NCBI GenBank assembly: GCA_014529385.2 | Contig: CM043955.1 | Span: 137,475,608-137,539,607 of the forward strand | DNA length: 64,000 nt | Direction: 5' to 3' | Source of the DNA: Adiantum capillus-veneris | Taxonomy: Eukaryota > Streptophyta > Polypodiopsida > Polypodiales > Pteridaceae | In this document: one piece after another, positions 58,557 to 64,000 of the stretch | Layout of the letters: each line of letters starts with the position of its first letter | Position numbering within the stretch: position 1 is the stretch's first letter | Translations under genes and position numbers: made by a program | Notes under the pieces: generated by a model | Seen by the model: only the letters and a program-made list of their open reading frames with translations | What the model was told of the DNA's origin: nothing | The model's database searches: none

Positions 58557-59799
58557 GTGATCTCGGATCTCTGTAGGAAGATCCAAGGTAAACCGCTCAA
58601 TTAGTTCCTTGAACGAGATCTTAAATGAAGAGGCAAGTAGAAAAGAGCTCCAGAATCTCTCACAATAAGCATCCACTGTATCCTTCTTGGTCATCTGAAG
58701 ATGGTTCCAAGCAATTCGTATGTCGCGTTTATACTCTCGAGTCAACCAAGAAGAAATAAAAAGCCTCTTGAATTTCAGCCATTTAATTGGCGCTGTCTTG
58801 TTTAATAGAAGCGTGGACCACCAAGTTCGAGCATTCCCCTTAAAGTAAGAGGCAGCTCTCCGAATCTTAGAGTACTCTGAGTAACGCCCTCCGAAGAAAG
58901 CTATGTCAAACTGTTGTACAAAAGACAAATCCTTCGAAGCATCTCTATAACCAAAAAACGTGTCAGATTTAATTGAATCTCCACATTCCTTAAACTCTCG
59001 GACTTTCTTGCTTTTGTCTTCCAGAAAGTCATACTGGTTGGCTTTATAAAAATTCTTCTTCTCTGCGTAAAAGTTGCTTTGTCTTCCAGAAAGTCATACT
59101 GGTTGGCTTTATAAAAATTCTTCTTCTCTGCGTAAAAGCTGCTGTCAACAGAATCCGAACTATCTGAAGACGAGTCCTCTGTAGAACTGTCAACCACGGG
59201 GCGAGATTTACCTTTTTCTTGCCCTTTCCGAAGCGTTGCTTTTTGCTTCGCTTTTTGCCTTTTCTGTCTTCTTCGCTCGAGTCAAAGGAGCTAGAAGAAC
59301 TCTCAGAAGAAGAGGAAGAAGAAGAACTGGGTACTCCTTCAAATCGAACACGCTTCTTCTGTTTCTCTGCCTTTTCAAATGTAGACTAACGACCCAAATA
59401 ACCCGGGAAGTCAGCGCCTTTCTTCTGCTTTTTGTCGTGCTTTTTTAGCTTTGTTCTGCGCATCAAAAAGCTGAGCAATTCGTGCATCAACCACCTCTTC
59501 TAATTCTTGCTCTGTATACTTCCAAGAAGTAGGAGGTTTCTTGAGAGCGGGTTTGCAAGGTGGTTTTGTTGTCTGCCGCCACTGCGTGTGCACCTCATCA
59601 AAAGAACTTTGGCTCATATATTTTGCAAATTCGGGTCCTTTGCAAAATTAAGCATCATCTTTGTTTCATCGCCGATCAATTGTCGACGCTCCGCCGGAGT
59701 AGACCGAGGCAGGTCGTACTCCTCGCGTGAATCTTCATTGTGATCTCTTCCCGCATCTCTGGATGCAAAGGAAGTCGACTGATCTTTGCCTGAAGCCAT
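58557..59799 (-). pseudogene. Chromovirus Gag with internal deletion
   Basis: Starts MASGKDQSTSFASRDAGRD at 59799, shifts, continues with WKYTEQELEEVVDARIAQLF and a Ser-rich stretch, then the capsid: FGGRYSEYSKIRRAASYF, RTWWSTLLLN, RIAWNHLQMTKKDTVDAYC, FTLDLPTEIRDHS. Directly after that the sequence jumps to the end of protease (LGIPWY), so the zinc knuckle and the protease active site are missing. A 65-bp tandem duplication at 59013-59142 shifts the frame upstream of the capsid. Confidence 0.87.
59013..59142. repeat. 65-bp tandem duplication inside chromovirus gag
   Basis: tttgtcttccagaaagtcat...gcgtaaaagttgc occurs twice in direct succession, almost identical. 65 is not a multiple of three, so it breaks the frame. 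Confidence 0.93.
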
Positions 59800-59849
59800 A
59801 GGTGCCGCGTAAAAAGGATCGGATTTCCTGTACGAGAGAAATCGGTCGT

Positions 59850-59861
59850 GCTCCGGTACCA
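59850..59861 (-). other. Chromovirus primer binding site
   Basis: TGGTACCGGAGC on the minus strand, one base from the LTR end. It is a diverged initiator-Met site (standard TGGTATCAGAGC). Confidence 0.75.
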
Positions 59862-59862
59862 C

Positions 59863-60198
59863 TATAGCAAACTTGGACACTCCAAGTCGAGAATCTACCG
59901 CGACACCACGAATAATCACTTCAAAATAGTTCACAATTCACAATTGATTCGACACTAGCCCGGCGGAGTTCCGTGCCTAGAGATATTGGCTCCAAAAGCT
60001 GGCGCCCCTTTCGGTATTTCTTTTTGTATTAATCTATGTTCAAAGTACAAGAGTATAGGCAGGCGCTCACACTCAGACTCTGCGTCCAAATGCTCTGAGT
60101 TGTGAGGCCCTGCCCACATATTTAAAGATTACAAGGGATGCTAAAAGCAGAGCCCCTAAAAGCTGAAAATCAAAAGCCTTCTAAAAATAAAGCATCAA

Positions 60199-60282
<84 letters not shown>

Positions 60283-60526
60283 ATAAAGCAAGACTTGCGT
60301 AGCCAAAAGCTGTAAAAACAACGCCGAAAAATCCGTCAAGATTTGCGGGCTGCCACGTCAACAGCAGTACAGAATTCCGTGGTATGCGCCGCTTTTTCCG
60401 GGCGGTCTGTACAGTCATGCCACGTCAGCATTTCGCAAAATTCCCGGTGTTGGCCAACCTGCAATCCATGCTAGGAGAGGATGTGTGTGTGTGTGTACTG
60501 GGCAGCCACGTCACCAATTTGTGACA
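59863..60526 (-). repeat. Chromovirus 5' LTR
   Basis: 664 bp, starting TGTCACAAATTGGTGACG on the minus strand and ending GTTTGCTATA (CA changed to TA). It contains a (TC)n run at about 60202-60276 and a TTTAAATATG TATA-like string at about 60117-60126, so read 5' to 3' the GA run lies upstream of the TATA box. Confidence 0.92.
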
Positions 60527-60531
60527 ATGGG

Positions 60532-60635
60532 CGTCTATACAATGCATGGCGGAAAAAACCTCCTAGTGAGGGAAAAAATGCCCCGACGGTCCTAAGTGTG
60601 TTCACACACATCACTACCACATGTATATGGTAACA
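60532..60635 (-). repeat. Gag-only element 3' LTR, second part
   Basis: Continues 54292: tatacaatgca, aacctcctagtgaggg, gtcctaagtgtgttcac, tgtatatggtaaca, matching 62112-62221. Confidence 0.85.
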
Positions 60636-60649
60636 AAATTAAAAACTGA

Positions 60650-61700
60650 ACCCATTCTTCATCAACATCAACATCACAATCTCTTTCACAAAACACTCAA
60701 CAATAGCTACATTTAAAGTAGAACCAACCTCTTTCTTCTTAGCCTCTTTTGCCTTCAACTTAGGACACTGCTTGATCAAGTGATCAGTAGCTTTAGAATA
60801 ATGGCAACGCATCTTCATTTTGCCCTTTTCACCAGAATTCCCAGACGAATTGCTGCCAGCAGAAGGATTAGGAATAGGTGATTTACCACTCGCAGAAGAA
60901 CCATGAGAAATGGCTACATTGTTGTTACCACCTTTTCTTTGAGCAGCAATAAAGGCCTATTCAACTACACGCTGTTTAGCCCTCTTTTTTTTGAAAAGTG
61001 ACTCTTGCAACAGCAATGTGCATAATGCATCAAACTTGACAACTTCTGGATTTCCGTCTCGAAGTACTAGCAAAAGTCTGGTAAGAATCTGGCGAAACAT
61101 CAAGAACAGTCTGCACAAGGGAACTGTCAGAAATGACTTCGCTTGCAAGAAAAAGGTTGCTCATTGATATCCTTGACACGAGCAAGGAAAGTGTCCATCT
61201 CATCTTCCTCATGCATAATCTTCGACTCCAACTCTTTACGCAACAATGCATTTTAGCCTCATTGTGACTTGCATAAAGACCCACAACTAGAATATCCCAA
61301 GCCTGTTTTGCAGATTTTGTTGAACAAATATGAGGAGTAATAGTGCGCTTCACAGACGCATGAGCCTGCGCATTAATACATCCTAGCAAGTGTGCTCAGC
61401 CGTAGGCAAAACAGCTCTGGCAACAACAATCGTGCCACCAAAACCTGCAACATACTCAACATCGCCTACATCCTCAGAACCACGGCATACATCAATGCCC
61501 TGCACAATATTCCAAACGCCCTTTGACACAAGGACATGTTGCATCATATAAGCCCACATAGGGTAATTGTCCCCATCGAATTTATTATCAGCAGCAGCAA
61601 ACATCTTGAACACATCTGTGTTGTTGTCAGCCGTGACAAATGCTGCACCTAATCTGAAAATTGCCTGAAAAGAGGAGAAACAAAGCGGAAACAACACGTC
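60650..61700 (-). pseudogene. Copia-type Gag of the gag-only element
   Basis: Minus-strand frames: DNKFDGDNYPMWAYMMQHVL with KGVWNIVQGIDVC, then GCINAQAHASVKRTITPHIC and TKSAKQAWDILV (copia UBN2-type Gag), then after shifts SLVQTVLDVSPDSYQTFA-type text, a basic Ser/Gly linker, and a knuckle CHYSKATDHLIKQC in which the second Cys is Ser. The frame runs on as KLKAKEAKKKEVG and stops just before the LTR. Gag would coat the RNA for packaging by a partner element. It is broken here by at least two shifts. Confidence 0.78.
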
Positions 61701-61984
61701 CTATATAGCACAAACCGTAGAAAACTGTAAGTAACCTGTCATGCAGAAAGTGGCACTAACAAAAATCCTGCACAAAATGACGAAATTACCTGTGCAGCAC
61801 TGCCTCTAGTAGAAAGAAAGGCCTAAATGAGACCGAATCGATAATCTGAGCAGACTGAGCTCTACAATTCTTCCCGAAGTGTTTGTCGACCTGTTGACAC
61901 TCGCCAAAGCTCACAGAAATCAGGAGACAGTGAGCAGGCGTATGTTGGAGTTGCTGGCGACTAAGCCCGGGAGAACGCAACCTA

Positions 61985-61995
61985 CTCTGATACCA
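61985..61995 (-). other. Gag-only element primer binding site (tRNA-iMet type)
   Basis: TGGTATCAGAG on the minus strand, 2 nt after the LTR end CCAACA. Confidence 0.88.
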
Positions 61996-61997
61996 AT

Positions 61998-62221
61998 TGT
62001 TGGAATTAGGGTTGTCGGAAAACACACAGCTTGGAGAAGATGAAGGAAGCTCAAGGCACACAACAGAGAGTATATTACTTAGTGTGCAATGGAAAGATAG
62101 ATAGCCCTAGAGTGACGGACGTATATACAATGCACAGGGGAAAAACCTCCTAGTGAGGGAAAAAATGCCCCAACGGTCCTAAGTGTGTTCACACACATCA
62201 CTACCACATGTATATGGTAAC
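61998..62221 (-). repeat. Gag-only element 5' LTR
   Basis: 224 bp. It begins GTTACCATATACATG (first T lost or changed) and ends TTCCAACA on the minus strand, and is nearly identical to the split 3' LTR. Confidence 0.88.
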
Positions 62222-63900
62222 GGGAACGGCTGCTACAGCACCTCTTACAGCCATAGAAGACATGCTCAAAAGGTTGAATGACATGATGAATAACATGCAA
62301 GAAGCATCTATAAGGGGACAAGGGCAAGAGATACCTCAACAAGGACAACCAATTAGGCCACAGAAATGGTGTGCAGTCGAGGAAAAATGGACCAACCATG
62401 AGACCAATGAGTGCTATTACCGACCAAAGTATGATGGAAATGTTCAATACATGCCTATGAGGCCACAAGGACAACCCATGTACAAATATCAGTCTAATGG
62501 CCCCAACTCAAAGACCATCGATGGGTATGGAAAGACCTCAACCTGTGTTGGGTCAACAACCTCCATATCCTGGACATAATGAAGTGCCTATAAAGTACAT
62601 GCATTCAAAGGGAGTCATAGATGAACAAGCATTAGTGTCTGTTACACCCTATGCTGAGACTAGTCCATCTACAATAATGGTAGAAGGAGATTGCTATAAT
62701 TCACATCCACCACCAATGGAAGAACATGTGACTTATACTACACCAGAACTTGCACCGATGTACTATGTAGCTAACCAAGGTGTTAGACGTCCTATGGTAA
62801 GACCCATGATTAAGCCAAGAACTGGAAGCTGTCATAACTGTGGTGCAAATGATCATTGGAAAAAGAAATACCCAGAGCCTGACAAAAACATTAAGCCAGT
62901 TGAAGCTTTTTATATGCAATGTTGCAAAAAGGGAGGACACTTTCCTAAAGATTGTCCCAAAAATCCTTTAAACAAGGATAAAACAGTAGTGAACGTAGTC
63001 CAAGTGATACCTAATAGCCCATTTGAGAGTGAACCGATTGTTCCGATCAAGGTAATCACCAGAGCCCGGGCTAAGAAAAAGAAACATAACTCCTCTAATG
63101 ATTCGGAGAATGCTGAAATTTCCTCTCAAAAGACCAAGAGAAGCAGAAGCAAAAGGTATGAGATAAGAAAACAAAAACAAAGGGTTGAAATTGAGGAGAA
63201 AGCAGAGAAACTATTCCAAGAAAAAGTGAAAGAAACTGGAAGTGAAATCAAGGAAACCACCGTGAAATCTGGAGGATCAATTTTGGTAGACAAAATTTTT
63301 GAGTCAATTAATGCATCCTTGGAAGCTTACCAAGCGGGACTTAAAGCAGGCCAAAACATGGAAAACAAATGGAAAAACTATCCTTCTCCAGATATGGAGA
63401 AGCTAAGTTTGAAGCTGATCAAAATTTGGTAAGAATTACTCAAGAGATGCTGGAAAAACAAAAACCCAAGCTTGAAAGTATGGCAAAACCTGAGGAGCTT
63501 GTGGTAGGAACCAGTAAAGAGAAATCCAAAGTGGTGGTAAATCACACCTTGAAACTAAAGAACCAGAAGTCATAGAGCCTGACAGTGAAGATGCCTTAAG
63601 AGGGAATTCCATTCGTAGAAGAAGACTGACCAGGATACTTATGGGAAAAAGTTAGAGAGATTAATGATAGGAGCCTAACTCTGAAGTCAACTCCTATAAA
63701 GGACATTTGGTTAGACAATCTACCTCTTGATATGGATATGGATGTACAATCCTTGTATGAGGAATGCGGCTCTAAAGCTTCAGGAATGTCGAAACCAATG
63801 ACTTTGAAAACACTACCCTCTTACTTGGGAGATAACGAAGATGAATCCATAGTGTGTAAAAACCACTCAGATTAAAAAAGCGAAACAGACCCTACATGTA
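62222..63900 (+). pseudogene. Ty3/gypsy-like Gag, plus strand (5' truncated, frameshifted)
   Basis: A first frame, entered in capsid-tail sequence, reads IEDMLKRLNDMMNNMQEAS and KWCAVEEKWTNHETNECYY. The main frame (to 63432) carries knuckle-like CHNCGANDHWKKKY (last Cys lost) and CCKKGGHFPKDC, then basic KKKKHNSSNDSENAE and a long charged helical linker. A third frame reads LVRITQEMLEKQKPKLES, and a last stretch PLDMDMDVQSLYEECG lies near 63720-63770. The text resembles gypsy Gag between capsid and protease. The 5' part of the gene is cut off by the gag-only element, and protease is not reached. Confidence 0.65.
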
Positions 63901-63904
63901 GACA

Positions 63905-64000
63905 ACATCCATTCAATCATGTTTACACCCATTCAAGATCACTTGCACTCTCTCATTAAAGGAACGGAAGGCTCTCCCTTTCGTAAGTAAAAGGAACCTT
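63905..64000 (+). repeat. End portion of another L-family LTR, running out of the window
   Basis: gatcacttgcactctctcat, gaacggaaggctctccc and gtaagtaaaaggaac match the last third of the L LTR at 48450-48535 in the same orientation. The terminus and any primer site lie beyond the window. Confidence 0.75.

Larger units (their letters stand above)
54293..60526 (-). mobile_element. Chromodomain Ty3/gypsy element (chromovirus), full length but dead
   Basis: A 6.2-kb minus-strand element: 5' LTR 59863-60526, primer site, gag, protease remnant, RT, RNase H, integrase, chromodomain, polypurine tract, 3' LTR 54293-54941. The flanks are ATGGA (54288-54292) and ATGGG (60527-60531), a 5-bp target duplication with one mismatch, within the LTR of the gag-only element. 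Coding parts carry several frameshifts and stops, and gag joins protease through an internal deletion. Confidence 0.93.
54171..62221 (-). mobile_element. Small gag-only copia-like element (TR-GAG type), interrupted by a chromovirus
   Basis: LTRs of about 225 bp (61998-62221, and 54171-54292 continued at 60532-60635) begin TGTTACCATATAC and end TTCCAACA on the minus strand. An initiator-Met primer site follows the 5' LTR (61985-61995). The internal region of about 1.36 kb encodes only copia-type Gag and runs straight into the 3' LTR. Without the nested 6.2-kb element the whole is about 1.8 kb. This matches the TR-GAG class of non-autonomous elements. I found no matching target duplication at its outer edges (TAATT on the left, GGGAA on the right) and no strong polypurine tract. 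Confidence 0.75.

Overview
The window is plant nuclear DNA dominated by retrotransposons. The plant assignment rests on one gene with clear homology, an HP30-type plastid import protein (Tim17/22/23 domain plus SAM domain) split by ordinary GT-AG introns. Plant-type LTR retrotransposons primed by tRNA-iMet or tRNA-Asp, LINEs and a degraded PPR-derived tandem array agree with this. The PPR wording and the density of nested elements suggest a seed-free plant, possibly a fern; that is inference.

Layout. 1-8508: an AT-rich tandem repeat of about 145 bp, a LINE scrap, a broken Ty3/gypsy gag-pro-RT on the minus strand, a possible SINE head, a 500-bp tandem duplication and an unidentified decayed coding region. 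8509-26522: two minus-strand copies of one LTR-retrotransposon family, E1 (12246-21313) inside E2 (8514-26517). Both have perfect 5-bp target duplications (CCATC and AGGTT), a tRNA-Asp primer site, a polypurine tract and one long Gag-protease reading frame, but no reverse transcriptase, RNase H or integrase. 26523-31885: decayed coding scraps, a plus-strand gypsy-like gag-pro with a 12-residue minisatellite, a C-rich stretch and a possible LTR. 31881-35086: five tandem copies of a 670-676 bp PPR-derived unit, all broken. 35087-39440: gypsy, LINE and copia pieces, including a copia gag with its LTR lying between LINE endonuclease and LINE reverse-transcriptase fragments.

39441-42987 holds the one credible host gene. 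Its last five coding exons (41935 down to 41080, minus strand) read cleanly through the end of the Tim17 domain and the SAM domain to a stop codon. The N-terminal exons are not recognisable in the window.

42988-64000 is deeply nested. An LTR family here called L has a plus-strand LTR (43156-43319 plus 47663-48600) split by a minus-strand L element (43320-47657) flanked by CAGCA. This is followed by the L primer site and gag start, a truncated chromovirus copy (49580-51760), a decayed coiled-coil region, and a small gag-only element (54171-62221). The left LTR of that element is split by a 6.2-kb chromodomain gypsy element (54293-60526). A plus-strand gypsy gag and the tail of another L LTR reach the window end.

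Apart from the HP30 gene I see no intact host gene, no tRNA or rRNA gene and no CRISPR array. Most element reading frames carry stops or frameshifts. E1 is the least damaged, and its two LTRs differ at only about eight positions outside the microsatellite.
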